From Ophiosphaerella korrae (lineage: Eukaryota > Ascomycota > Dothideomycetes > Pleosporales > Phaeosphaeriaceae), in contig JALNQF010000136.1 in NCBI GenBank assembly GCA_028456385.1, positions 1 through 64,000 of the forward strand: a DNA stretch of 64,000 bases, in the 5' to 3' direction. The notes below the pieces were generated by a model. The model was given only the letters and a program-made list of their open reading frames with translations, searched no databases and had not been told where the DNA came from. This document shows, piece by piece, positions 13,191-25,900 of this stretch (position 1 is the first letter of the stretch; every line of letters begins with the position of its first letter). The position numbers and the translations under genes were made by a program.

Positions 13191-16100
13191 TAGTATCTCG
13201 CTCGTTAGTATATAAGAGACTTAAAATAAGCCTCTAGCGTACTCTTGTCTTAGCTATATATTCTATATATCTACGTAACATAAGCACGTTATTACTCTCT
13301 TATTTTTACTTATAACAAGTCTAATTATTTACTAATTATTATAAAAGATTATCTAAGTAGCTCCTAGGTCTAATATAAGCTCTTAAAAGAGCCTTTTTAG
13401 TACTATTACCTCTTTACTTATATACTCGAGCGCAAGTAGCTTAGCTTTAGTAGTAGAGGTAGTTACTATAGCTTATTACGCTACTTTTTATATTACTACT
13501 CTACTAAAGAGTATTATAATATAGCTATAAGATAAGTAGCGTGTTACTAGATTATTAGTAAACAACGTATCTCTATATATAAGTAGCTTAGTACCTTGTT
13601 ACTTATTGTCTTACTACTTACTATCTTACTACTAGCTATCTTACTACTCGCTATACTAGACTAATAGGTGCTAAGTTCTATATAGGTAAATAATAACTTA
13701 GTTTACTACTTTAAGATACTTTTAGCTTAGATTTATAAGATATTAAGAGAGCTTAGTAGCTATAAATACAACGTCTAGTTACACTATTATTGCTATATAC
13801 AAGATAGATCCTACTTACTCTTAGTAGTCCTTGATTTTACGCTTTAAGGCCTCTCCTTTACTTAGCTATAGCTCTTCTACTAGTAATAGAGTTGTTAGAA
13901 AGCTTGTAGAGCTTATAAGATTAAACTTTTTTACTATCTTGTTAATATACTTATTATAGACGAGCGTAATAGTCCTATCTAGCTAACTCTATATTACTTA
14001 TATACTTAGGAACTAGCTTACTAGGCCTTTGTCTTCTATATTATACGCTCGTTTAATTCTTTTAACAATTTAGCGAGCTTCTAATTAGTAGATTTTGTAA
14101 TATATTACTAATATATTATTAATGTAGAAGAGAAGGAGTATTTTATACTCCTTATTATAGAATAAGTACAGCTCTTCTTTTAAAACTATAAGACTAGCTT
14201 GTTTAAGTATTCTTAAGAGCTCCTTATACTAGAGGAGTAGTAAGTCTTTAAGGCTATATAGCGCTTAATTAAGCTTAACGTACTTGCTAGCTACTTTAAA
14301 CTTATCTAGGAGCTCGTAGATAACTACTAGTTAATAATCTCTATATGCGTAGAGGAAAGCTCTAATAACGTTATACTAAGCTACTTCTAGGTTAAACTTA
14401 GCTATAATCGCTATTGCGGTTTAAAACGAGCGTGCTACTAACGTAGTAGCGTAAGTTAATTATATTAAATTAATTATTTAGAGGTCTCTACGCACTACAA
14501 TCTAAGCTTTATACTTAAGAAAGTAGCTATCTTAGTTAAGTTTGTATATAAAAACCTACTTTAGAGGTAGTAGCTAATTACTTAATTATAAGCGCTCTAT
14601 CTCCTCCTAGGTACTAGCTACTAGTAGCGTATTAATCTCTTTCTAAGCTACTTGTTTAAAGAGCTGCCTATATAGGTATGTATATAAGTACTTCTAATTC
14701 TATAGTAGTAGTAGTAGCTTATCTTAATATAGATAAGCTTGTAGCTATAGCTATAGCTTAAGCTAAGTAGCTACTACAATTACAGCGTTTACTATAGCGA
14801 GCTCTATATTTAGGTTATAGTCTATTAGTACTTGTAGGAGTAGCTTATCTAGTATACTACTCTATTTACTCTACTTAGGTTTATATAATAATAAGTAAGC
14901 GCTTAAGCTTCTAGCGCTATTATCTAGCTTGTTATTTTAGAGTCTTTAGCTTAATTACGTTAGCGCTAGCTATTACTAGCGTATACGCTACTAATAAGCT
15001 CTAACTATATTATTTAGAGCTATATAAGATGCGGCTACTTAATAAGAGATAGTATCTACTTTATTTAGAGCTATAGAAGCTATAGCTACTTAAGGAGAGG
15101 TAGTTTAATAAGTAGCTATTTAATAAGTCGAACTCTTATCTATTAGCTACTCTAAGGCGCTCGCTTCTCTAGTTAATTGTAATTCCTAGGAGCTTTTAGA
15201 TACTTCGCTATATTAATTTCTATAATTAATATTAGTACCTATATACTAAACTCCTCTAGGTTTAGGTATTTACTCTAGAGTTTAAAGGCTACTAAGCTTA
15301 AGTTACTCTATATAGATTCTATATAGTTTACTAGCTAAGCTTACTACTTATATAGGATCTACCCCTTATTCTACTAAGATAGCTAGCTAGCTAGCCTAGC
15401 TTTTAGTATTACGTAGAGCTCTACCCCTTAGATTTTGCTCTAGGTGCTCGCTTTACTAGTTACCTTCTAGGATTTAAGCTACTTTATAGAGCTAGTTATA
15501 TATATTATCTTAGGTCTCTCTTATATTACGTGCTACGTCTTTATATAACACGTTAACAAGTTTTTAAATCTTTAGCTTTAAGAGCTCTTAATAAGCTTTA
15601 CTCCTCTTGTTATAGAAGAGCTACTTATTAAACGTTACGTTACGCGTTATAATTACCTAATCTAATTCTAGGACCTATATCCTATATATATTAGATACTC
15701 TATATCCTACTAGATATCTAATATAGCCCTAAGGGCTTATTTTAAAGCCTCTCTTATTGCGCCTAGCTACTTACTCCTTATTAAGTAGATATGCGTAGTA
15801 GCTATAGGCGTATACTCTACTCTAATCTAGCTAAAGGTCTACTATAGTAGCTCTTACTTACTTAGGCTAATAGTATCTAAAGTACTATCTAAACTAGCTA
15901 TTAAGCACTATATTAGGAGCTTATATATTATAAGCGCAGCTTAGGCTTATATTATATAGCTACGTAGCTACCTCTACTATCTCTAGCTAGAGCCTTTCTA
16001 GTAGGTTAGCGCTTATCCTTATCTTAATTACTTTTGTTATTATTTCTTAACTAGCTCTCTTAGCTCTTCTATTTAGCTCGTACGTATATACTAGAGTACT

Positions 16101-18300
16101 CTTAACTATAATCTCTTCTTATTTAGCCTAAATCTAGAAGCGCGTCTTACCTCTTTATAAGAGTATTACTACTTTATTATCTTACTAGAGTACGTACGTA
16201 TAAAGCTTATAGCGCGTTAGTAGTAGCTTTACAAAGCTTTTAAATACTTTTATTATCTCTTAGAGTATTTTACCTTATAATAGGTAGGTATAGAGCTTAC
16301 TACTATACTTGTACTTAAGTAGTATAGTCTAAACTTCTCTAAAGTAGCTAGTAGGTATATTAAATAGGTTCTACGCTACTCGCTAGTATAGGCGCAGAGC
16401 TCTCTCTTTAGGCTACTTTAAAATAACTTACTTAGCGTATACTATTAAGCAATACTCGTACTTAATGCGCACTATCCTATTAATATACACGTTTTTTACG
16501 CTTGTTACTAGCGCTCGTAGTGCTTCTAGTCTAAGATAACTAGCTCTAGCGTACTAGAGCTCTTCTAAGTTACTTCTAGGCGTTATACGCTATAAGTTAA
16601 GCTAGTAATTAACTTAATTACCTTAAGTTACGCTTATAATAGTTAGATAAAACGTAATAGGCTTATATTTAATAAAAGTAAGGTTATGTTTACGTATTAG
16701 CGTCGCTAGTACGATACTCTCTACTAGCGTTCCTATTCTTAGAGTTACGTTAAAACCTTAATACTATACTCTAGCTTACTATAATTAAGCTTTAGATACT
16801 ATATTAATATAAAATCCTTTAACTACTACTACTTTATAAAGTATAAGATTCTCTATACGCTTACTATAAGTACTATTTAGAGTATTCTTAAGGATTTAAG
16901 TACCTTTACTAAGTATTAGAAACACTTATATACCTACTTCTACGTAGCTTACGCCTTTTACTCTTATAAAGGAGCCTAGTTCTATAAGACTTATTAAGTT
17001 AACTAAGTAGAGAGTAGCTCTATTATTAAGTATAGTACTCTTAGAGAGTAAGTAAGTGTTAAAATCTAGCGTTAAGTAGGCTCTAGGAGCGGGCTTAATA
17101 AGTTTACCTAAGTTAATAAGTGTACCTAGGTCGATAAATATACCTAGGTTAATAAGTACTACGTTTAGCTAGCCTAGATAGGCTAGAGCCTTTAATTTAA
17201 CTAACTTTAAGCTAGCTTTAACTAGTTCCTAAGAGGGACTAGCCTACTTTTAAGTTACTAGGGTTTTAACTACTACGAAGCGCGGCTTATCTAAATAAGC
17301 CTATATTTTCGCCTTTCTATTATTGTCTATTTTAAATAGACTACCTATAAGCGCTACTTATATCTATCTATAATCTTATAGCTTCTAGTAGTAAGCTTAG
17401 CTATATAGGTAGTTGTATTTTAAGTTAGAGCTTAATACTTATAGCTTAGATCCTCTAAACGTTACAAATACGCTAGCTCCTTAATTAGTAGTTTAGAGCT
17501 TATACTCTTATAATAGAGCTAAGTAGATACTACTAATTTGCTTTAGCGTAAGTACCTTTAAGCTAAGGACTAAGCTCTAGATTACTAATTAGCTTATTAT
17601 CTAAGCCTAGTCTAGAGCTAGCTTTAGCGTTAACGCCTCTAGGAAATCTTATACTACGAGCTTGCCTATTACCTCTATAATATTATACGCGATTACACGC
17701 TAATATAGGTATAGCTACTTATTATACTAGAGCTCTAGTAATTAGCGTCCTTAGCGAGCCTTCTATAGATAGGCTTAGTATTAAGCTTAGATAAGATTAC
17801 TAGCGCTAGTATTAGATAAAGCTAGTAAGCTCTTTAGCGTTTAGACGAGCTCTTATAATGTAGCTTTATTATTCGCAAGTAGAGTTATCTTAGCTATTAC
17901 TAGATAGCTTAGATTAACTATAGCGTTTACCTAGGCGCTTAGAGCTCTAAGGCGTACTATTCGCGATACTTAGGTATCTTTTATAGCCTAGTATTTCTCT
18001 ATCGCGAGCTTATAGGTAGCTACCTCTTCTACTATTACTAGGCTCTTTAGTTTAAGTTAAACTAGTTTATTAGCGTAGATATTAGAGATATTATTAGCTT
18101 CTAGATTAACAAGCTACTAGATACCTAGCTTAAGAGCGTTGTAGTAGAGTTATATAAACTATACTAGCTATTATAAGCGCTTGTTAAGTAGGGCAGTACC
18201 TTTATTAAGTAGAGTAATCTCGCTATAAGATATTATAAGCGATTAAGTAATAGATAAGATAAAATAGGATAGGATAGGTTAGGATAGGAGTATACTAAGC
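13110..18300 (-). pseudogene. Copia gag-pol polyprotein, RIP-inactivated
   Basis: On the minus strand the reverse transcriptase is unmistakable at 14100-14420. It contains AKFNLEVA...YNVIRAFLY, then ALYSLKDLLLL.YKEL, then LFYNKEYKILLLFYINN. The last four residues (14115-14126) are YVDD in active copies, changed by G-to-A mutation. RNase H follows at about 13130-13720, with YLYRT, IYRDTLFTNN, TTKAKLLALEYISKE and a final Asp-Ser-Leu-Thr-Lys block that is ADGLTK in the family. Gag, protease and integrase must lie between about 14500 and 18300, but I did not resolve their motifs. Domain order RT then RH at the C-terminus, with integrase before RT, is the Ty1/copia layout. Confidence 0.8.
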
Positions 18301-18366
18301 TTGCAATCTCTTGCTATAGTATATAGGATAGAACTATTAAGTAATTTTTAGCGCTAAGCTTATAAC

Positions 18367-18531
18367 TATTGCAAGATGCGAGCTTAGAAATAAGTAGGAG
18401 ATAATTATTAATTAAAGAGCTATCTAAGCTAAGCTACTTATATATAGTAGAGTAGCTCGAATAGCTTATACGGCTTACTTACTACTACAAGCTTACTTGA
18501 ATTGTATAGAGTAGAGCTCTAACTTGCAATA
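18367..18531 (-). repeat. Copia 5' LTR (right copy)
   Basis: 165 bp with perfect 9-bp inverted ends TATTGCAAG and CTTGCAATA. The usual TG...CA ends lie two bases further in, so the exact terminus could be offset, but the 5-bp target duplication fits the TATTG...CAATA ends. On the minus strand it is followed by TAGTTATAAGC, which could be a RIPed copy of a TGGTTAT-type primer site used by many copia elements. Confidence 0.88.
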
Positions 18532-18536
18532 GAAAG

Positions 18537-18661
18537 TAGTAATAATATATAGATAAAATAACTATAAAGAGTAATAAAGAACTATAAATTAATAAAGAAA
18601 ATAAATTAATAACTTTAGCTTTAGAATAGAGAAATAAAAACCTAGCTAAAGGAAGAGATAG
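18537..18661 (+). other. G1 3' internal remainder after the copia insertion
   Basis: This 125-bp segment continues the G1 sequence broken at 11743. It matches G5 at about 57313-57437 immediately before that element's 3' LTR. It is non-coding and probably includes the polypurine-tract region. Confidence 0.85.
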
Positions 18662-19093
18662 TATTATAATAGTAATAAAAGAGTTATAGATAGAACTAAT
18701 TAGCCTTATAATAACTAACTTAGACTTATATAACTTTAAAGAATATAAACTTAATTAGAAGGCTATATATAATTAAGATACCTAAGATAATTTATAATCT
18801 ATAGACTCTTAGTATTAATAGATTATAGATTAAAGTAATCTATAATCTATTAGCTTTAGTACCTATAGATTAATAAATTATAATAAGTATATAGTTAGTA
18901 GTAATACGTATTATTAGGATAGTATTAGTAATTTAATCCTTTAACTATAGAACGCTAATACAAGATAGTTGTAAAATATCTTCTATTATTTATAGTTATT
19001 ATAGATTACTATACGAATATTTATTATTACCTTGTAATCTACTAACTTCTCTTAAAATAAGTTCTTATAGTTAATAATAGGAAGCCTATTATA
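18662..19093 (+). repeat. G1 3' LTR
   Basis: A 432-bp LTR starting TATTATAATAG and ending GCCTATTATA, followed by the AAATA duplication (19094-19098). It carries a perfect hairpin at 18821-18847 (12-bp arms GATTATAGATTA/TAATCTATAATC, 3-bp loop) within a 48-bp segment absent from the 5' LTR. Confidence 0.9.
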
Positions 19094-19098
19094 AAATA

Positions 19099-22000
19099 GT
19101 TTTTTATATTCTTAAGTCTATTTAAATAGTATATATTTCTTTATAAGTTTAGTTAATAGTTTTATATACTTAAACTATCTTCTTATTAACTTTTTATAAA
19201 AGTTTACTAACTTATAAAACTAATTTACTTTTTATAAGTTTTTTAGTATTAGCTATTTCTAGATTTATTTAATTTTACTTTAGTTAATCTTTATCTTTTT
19301 TAGTTTAATAATTAATCTAAATAAGTTTATTTCTTTTATATAGAACTTATATTTTTTTAAATTAAAAAATAGCTTATTTTTTAGTAGTCTTTTTTGTACC
19401 TTATATATATATTATATATATTCTTTTAATTCTAAAAATAAAAATATATTATCTAAGTATATAAATATAAATATATCTAAGTATTCTATTAGAACTATAT
19501 TAATTTATTTTTAAAATACAACTAGTATATATATTAATCTAAAGAGTATAAGTATATATTTAAATAGTTTATATTATATTTAGAATACTATTTTCTATTT
19601 ATTACTTTTCTTAATTCTAATCTAATAGTAAGCGTTTTAAATAACTAACTTTATAAAGATTTAAGCTATTTATAGCTTACTTTATATTTTATTTAAATAT
19701 AGTAAAGAGTATCTATTTTTACTTATAATTATATTTATATTTTTAATCTTTATAAAAAGTCTTTTATTTTTTATTTCTTTTTTATCTATAAATATAAGTT
19801 TATATACTACTAAGGATTTAGAATTTTATATCTATTTTTTCTTTATTATATTTTTTATAAATATTTATTTAATCTTTAACTCTTTTTCTCTTTTTTAATA
19901 AACTAGGCTCTATTTTATATTTTTTTTTCTAAGTTTATTACTAAGATTTATAGCTTATATTCTAGAAAGTAGTCTTTAAGCTTTATAAGCTATTTTTCTT
20001 TTTTCTTATATTTATCTAAGAACTTTCCTTTATATATATATATTAGCTTTTAATTTTTTTTTAAAGTAGTTAATTTTTTTTATAAGCTAATTAATTCTTA
20101 AGTTTATTATCTATAACTATAGTATTTCTAAGATTATATCTTATTTATTATTAATTATTATTATATTTATAACTAAGTTTTTAATTTCTAACTTTTTTAT
20201 TATATAGTATATTCTTTATTTTTCTATATACTTTTTAGATATAAAGGTCTTAGTATCTTTACTATTAATTATAATTTATTCTCTTTTTATTAAAAAAGTA
20301 TATATTTTTATAATATATAAGCTTATAATACTTTTTAGCTTATTTTATTTAAGCTACTTTATAAATTCTATACTTTATTTAAGTTATAGTATTACTTATT
20401 CTTTATACTTTAAGTATTTATTATTTATATCTTTATACTATAGTTTTTTTAGAATATATTCTTTAGATAATTTCTTTCTAGGTTATATAGCTATATATCC
20501 TTTATTAAGTATTTTAATTATTTCTTAATTTTTAATATTTACTACTTAGATTACTTTTATATAATTATATCTTTTTCTTATTACTAGCTATATATAATTT
20601 CTTAACTTAAGTTCTTTATATATAAAGTAACTTATTTTTAAGTATAATACTTATAATACTTTAAAATATACTAAATAATTTAATTTTTTTTTCTTTATTT
20701 TTTTTATTATACTTATCTTTACTTTTATTTTTTTTAACTAAAATATAGTATACTACTAGTATACTTAGTATATAAGCTTTATTAATCTATTTAATTTTTT
20801 TTATAATAACTATATATAATTCTATCTATTATTAGAATATTATAAACTTTATTACTTTAAAAATATATATTTTCTAGTCTATATATACTTTTTCTATACT
20901 TATAACTTATAAGTATTTCTAAATATATTACTATTATATAATAAGTTCTTTTATACTTTTTATACTATAGTAATTATAGCTATATATATCTAATTAAGTA
21001 TACTTTATACTTTTTATATTAACTTATTTTTTATTATTTTATAGCTTTTTAAAAGTAACTATATTAGTTTCTTTATTTTTTACTAGTTTTATAGTAAAGA
21101 TTAATAAAGTCCTAAGTTTTTTTTTTTTTTTTATTAGTAAGTTTATAATATCTTTTATTTTTTTAAGCTATACTTAAGTTTTTTTTTTTATTACTACTAC
21201 TTTTTATTTTTTTATAAAAACTATTTTACTTTTTACTTACTTAAAAAGTATATATAGTAGTTATTATTATAATAAAAATTCTAATTAAGTATTATAAATT
21301 ATAATTTTCTAGTTACTACTACTTTTTTTTAGAGCTTAGCTTATACTCTTAGTACTTTTTTCCTATCTTTAATTATCTTTAATTAAGCTTTTTTCTTTAA
21401 GTTTTTACTTCTATAGTCTTTTATAAAGTATTTTAGTTTCCTATATTTATAATATACTTTATCTTTTTTTTTAAGATTAGTAGTTTTTAAAATAGTAACT
21501 ATATTTATTATAATTAAATTACTTAAAGTTTTTTTTTTATTAGTATTAAAGATTTTATAGTTCCTATTATTATAGTTACTAGGTTATTTACTATATTTAT
21601 TTATCTTCTCTTCTTAAAGATTATTATTTACTTATATTACTTATCTATTTAAAGTATTAAGTATCTTGTATTTCTCTATTTAGATTAGTTTATACTAAAT
21701 ATTTAATTTTAGTTTTTATTTAAATTTTAATATAAAAGATAACTTATTTTATTTTATATTTTATAATAGTTATTAAAACTATAATATATATTTTAGAAAT
21801 TTTTTAATTTATCTAAGTTTTTTTTAGCTTTTTTTTTAGCTTATTAAGTAATATCTATATTTCTAAATATAACTTTTAAAAATAGCTTTTATTTTATCTT
21901 TATAAATTCTTAGTATATATATTATATAATCTATCTAGTAAAGTTTAAACTATTTTATTATATTTTCTTTAAAGTATATTCTAATATATACTACTTTTAT

Positions 22001-22448
22001 TTCTTTTATATTAAAGTATAGTACTTATATATCTATTAATAGGTATATAAAAGTTAAAAAAAGTTTTAGATTTTTTTTATTTTATTAAACTTTTTAAGTA
22101 CTAAGATTTTAATTAGGTTTTTTATTATACTTATTTTTAGTCTTTAAGTAATCTTTTCTATCTAATTTTATCTAGCTATAATAACCTTAATTTAAACTTT
22201 ATTTTAATTAATATTATTTTATAGTATTTTATTCTATATAGTTAGATTATAAATTTATAGTTATATACTTTCTTTATTAGTAATTAAGTTATTTAAGTTT
22301 AACTTAACTACTTTCTAGTTAGTTCTATCTAACTTATTACTACTTAGAAGTACTTTACTTTTTTTATTAGTTATACTTTCTACTATTATATTAGCTTAAA
22401 CTATATACTACTTATACTTTACTTTTTCTAATTACTAGATTAGTAAAG
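19099..22448 (-). mobile_element. Gypsy M1, internal region, 5' half of element (minus strand)
   Basis: Continuation of M1 to the right of G1. Reading the minus strand, it runs from the gag start near 22448 down through zinc knuckles and protease to reverse transcriptase, whose YLDN box is at 19448-19459. Heavy RIP has closed all frames. Together with 2741-5305 it makes one interrupted gypsy internal region. Confidence 0.85.
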
Positions 22449-22472
22449 TATTACTAAGTCTTTTATTATTAA
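22449..22472 (-). repeat. M1 5' LTR stub cut by G2
   Basis: Only the last 24 bases of the M1 5' LTR (ending TAGTAATA on the minus strand) are present before G2 begins at 22473. The other roughly 430 bases should lie to the right of G2, preceded by ATTAA, but are not found up to 36128 or beyond. Confidence 0.7.
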
Positions 22473-22926
22473 TATTATAGGTATACTAAAAGAAATTATA
22501 ATAGAATAAATTAGCTTTAACTTAAGTACTAATAAAATATAAAATATATAAAGTAAAAAGCTAAATTAAAAAACTACTTATAATTAAGATAAAAAAATAT
22601 AAATTCTTAATTTATTAAGTATATAGATAAGAATTAAATGTAGATTAATAGATTAGTAATCTATTAATTTATAGTTACTAAGACTAGATATAAGTAATAG
22701 ATTTATAGATTAGTTTAAGTATATAAGTAGTAATTATATATATTATTAAGATAGTATTAGTAATTTAATTATTATCTATAAGTAATAATATCTTAATATT
22801 ATAAAATATCTTTCTATTATTAATAGCTTATTACTTAATTACTTTTATACTTAAGTTACTAATATTTAATCTACTATACTTTTTTAAAAAGTTACTTATA
22901 ATTAATAATAAATATCTTTTATTATA
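22473..22926 (+). repeat. G2 5' LTR
   Basis: 454 bp, starting TATTATAGGTATAC and ending TTTTATTATA, followed by an internal start (CTTAATAAATCTAG) equivalent to CCTTACTAATTTAG of the other copies. It belongs to the same LTR subfamily as S2 and the G3 LTRs. Confidence 0.85.
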
Positions 22927-25900
22927 CTTAATAAATCTAGTAATTAAAAAAAGTAAAGTATAAGTAGTATATAGTCTAAGCTAATATAATAGTAAAAGGT
23001 ATAACTAAAATAAAAAGTAAAGTACTTCTAAGTAGTTATAAGTTAAATAGAAGTAACTAGAAAGTAGTTAAGTTAAACTTAAATAACTTAATTACTATTA
23101 AAATACGTATATAACTATAAATTTATAATCTAACTATATAGAATAAAGAACTAAAAAACTATATTAAGTAAAATAAAACTTAAATTAAAGCTTTTATAGC
23201 TAGATAAAATTAAATAGAAAAGATTACCTAGAGATTAAAAATAAGTATAATAAAGAAACTACTTAAAATCTTTATAGTTAAAAAGTTTAATAAAATAAAA
23301 TAAAAAACTAAAACTTTTTTTAGCTTTAGTATAACTCTAGATAGATATATAAGTACTTTACTTTAATACTAAAGAAAATAATATAGAATATATTAGAATA
23401 TACTTTATAGAAAATATAATAAGATAGTTTAAGCTTTACTAAATAGATTCTATAATATATACTCTAAGTATATAAAAAAATAAAATAAAAATTATTTTTA
23501 TAAGTTATAAATACTTTATAAAATATATAAAAGTAGTATTTAAGTATATAGATATTACTTAATAAGTTAAAGAAAAAGTAAAAAAGCTTAAATAACTATT
23601 ATAAAATATTAAATTAAATAAGCTATCTTTTATATTAAAGTTTAAATAAGAACTAAAGTTAAATATTAAGTATAAACTAATCTAACTAGAGAAACTAAAG
23701 ATACTAGAAGCTCTAAAAAAATAAGTAATATAAGTAAATAATAATCTTTAAGAATAAAAAATATATAAGTATAGAAAATAACTTAGAAACTATAATAGTA
23801 AAAATATTATAATTTTTAATACTAATAGAAAGAAAAAGAAAAAAAAAACTTTAAGTACTTTAATTATAATAAGTAAAGTTACTATATAAAAAACTATAAA
23901 TTTTTTAAAAAAAAAGTATACTATAAATATAGGAAACTAAAATACTTTATAAAAGACTATAGAAGTAAAAACTTAAAAAAAAAAGATTAGTTAAAAATAA
24001 CTAAGAATAGAAAAAAAGTACAAAAAGTATAAGCTAAGCTATAAAAAAAAGTAGTAGTAACTAAAAAATTATAGTATAAAATACTTAATTAGACTTTTTA
24101 TTATAATAATAACTACTATATATACTTTTTAAAAAAAGTAAAAAGTAAAATAGTTTTTATAAAAGATATAAAAAGTAGTAGTAATAAAAAGAAAATAAAT
24201 TTAAAACTAGCTTAAAGAAATATAATATATATAGAACTTACTAAGAGAAAATTTAAAAGAAAAAAAAAACTCTAGACTCTATTAATTACTACTTAAAGAA
24301 TAGTAAAAAATAAAGAAACTATTATAATTTTTTCTAAAAGACTATTAAGAGATAAAAAATAAGTTAAAATAAAAACTATAAAGTATACTTTACTAGATAT
24401 ATATAGCTATAATAGCTATAGTATTAAGAGTATAAAAGAACTTAATATATAATAGTAATCTATTTAGAAATACTTACTAATTATAAGTATAGAGAAGGTA
24501 TAAAAAGACTAGAAAATATATAATTTTAAAGTAATAAAGTTTATAATTTTCTAATAATAAATAAAGTAATATATAGGTATAGTATAAAAAATACTTATAT
24601 AAAAAGTATAGTAGTATCTTATAAAAAAAAAATAATAGATTAATAAAGCTTATATACTAAGTATACTAGTAGTTTACTATATTTTAGTAAAAAGAAGACT
24701 TAGTATAAATAAGTATAAAAAAGAAGATAATAAGAAGAAAAATTTAGAATATTTAGTATTCTTTAAAGGATTATAAGTATTATACTTAAATATAAATTAC
24801 TTTATATATAAAGAACTTAAAGTAAGAAATTAAATATAGCTAGTAAGAAAAAAAAGCTATAAATCTATAAAAGTTTTTCTAGTAGAAGATATTATAGAAT
24901 AAGAGATATTAAAAATACTTAGTAAAGGATATATAGTAGTAAAATCTAAAAAGAAGTTATTTAGAGAATATATTTTAAAAAAAACCTTAGTATAAGTATA
25001 TATAAGATAAATACCTAAAATATAAAGATTATAAATATAAAGTTAAGTAGTAATTCTAACTAAGTAGATAATTTATAAAATAAGTTAAGTAAAATAAGCT
25101 AAAAAGTATATTAAGTTTTTATATTATAAAATAATAGACTTTATAAAGAAAAAAGATAAAAATTATAATTAATAGTAAAGCTATAAAAAACTTTATATCT
25201 AAGAAGTTTATAGAAAAATAAAGAATATATATTATAATAAAGAAGTACCTATAATAACTAAGTATAATTAAAAGAAAACTATTCTAAAAATCTATAAGGT
25301 TTAAAATACTACTTTTTATACTAAAGTTAAAAATAATAAGAATTAAAAACTTAGTTATAGATATAATAATAATTAATAATAAATAAGATATAATACTAAA
25401 ATTAATATAGTTATAGATTACTAACTTAATAATTAATTAGAGAATAAAAAGAATTAGTTATCTTAATAAAGATATATTAAAAGCTAATATTAGTATATAT
25501 AAAAGAGAATTCCTAGATAAATATAAGAAATAAGAAAAATAGCTTATATAACCTAAAGATTACTTTCTAGAATATTAGCTATAAGATTTAGTAATAAACC
25601 TAAAGAGAAAATATATAGGTTAGAGTCTAGTTTATAGAAAGATAAAAGAAAAGTTAAAGATTAAGTAAGAATTTATTAAAAATATAATAAAGAAAAAAGA
25701 GATATAAAACTCTTAATCCTTAGTAGTATATAGACTTATATTTATAGATAAAAAAAAAAAAAAATAAAAGACTTTATATAGACTTTAGAAAAATAAAAAT
25801 ATAAACTTTTTACTATATATTAATAAAATATAAAGTAAGCTATAAAAAGCTTAAATTTTTATAAAACTAGATATCTAAAACGCTTACTATTAGATTAGAA

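Larger units (their letters stand above)
11744..18531 (-). mobile_element. Ty1/copia retroelement (minus strand) nested in G1
   Basis: A 6.8-kb element with identical-length 165-bp LTRs, flanked by GAAGG (11739-11743) and GAAAG (18532-18536), a 5-bp duplication with one G-to-A RIP change. G5 keeps the uninterrupted site near 57303-57320, which confirms the junctions. Polymerase motifs read on the minus strand. RIP is milder than in the surrounding gypsy copies: many CG dinucleotides and some longer codon runs survive. About 1.2 kb between the end of pol and the 11744 LTR carries a separate frame on the opposite strand. Confidence 0.92.
5306..19093 (+). mobile_element. Ty3/gypsy chromovirus G1, full length, split by a copia element
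   Basis: Complete plus-strand LTR retroelement of about 7.0 kb once the copia insertion (11744-18531 plus its duplicated GAAGG) is removed. It has a 384-bp 5' LTR and a 432-bp 3' LTR and is flanked by AAATA on both sides. Its order is gag with two zinc knuckles, protease, reverse transcriptase, RNase H, integrase and a terminal chromodomain, which defines a chromovirus. It sits inside M1. All frames are closed by RIP, so it is a dead copy. Confidence 0.92.
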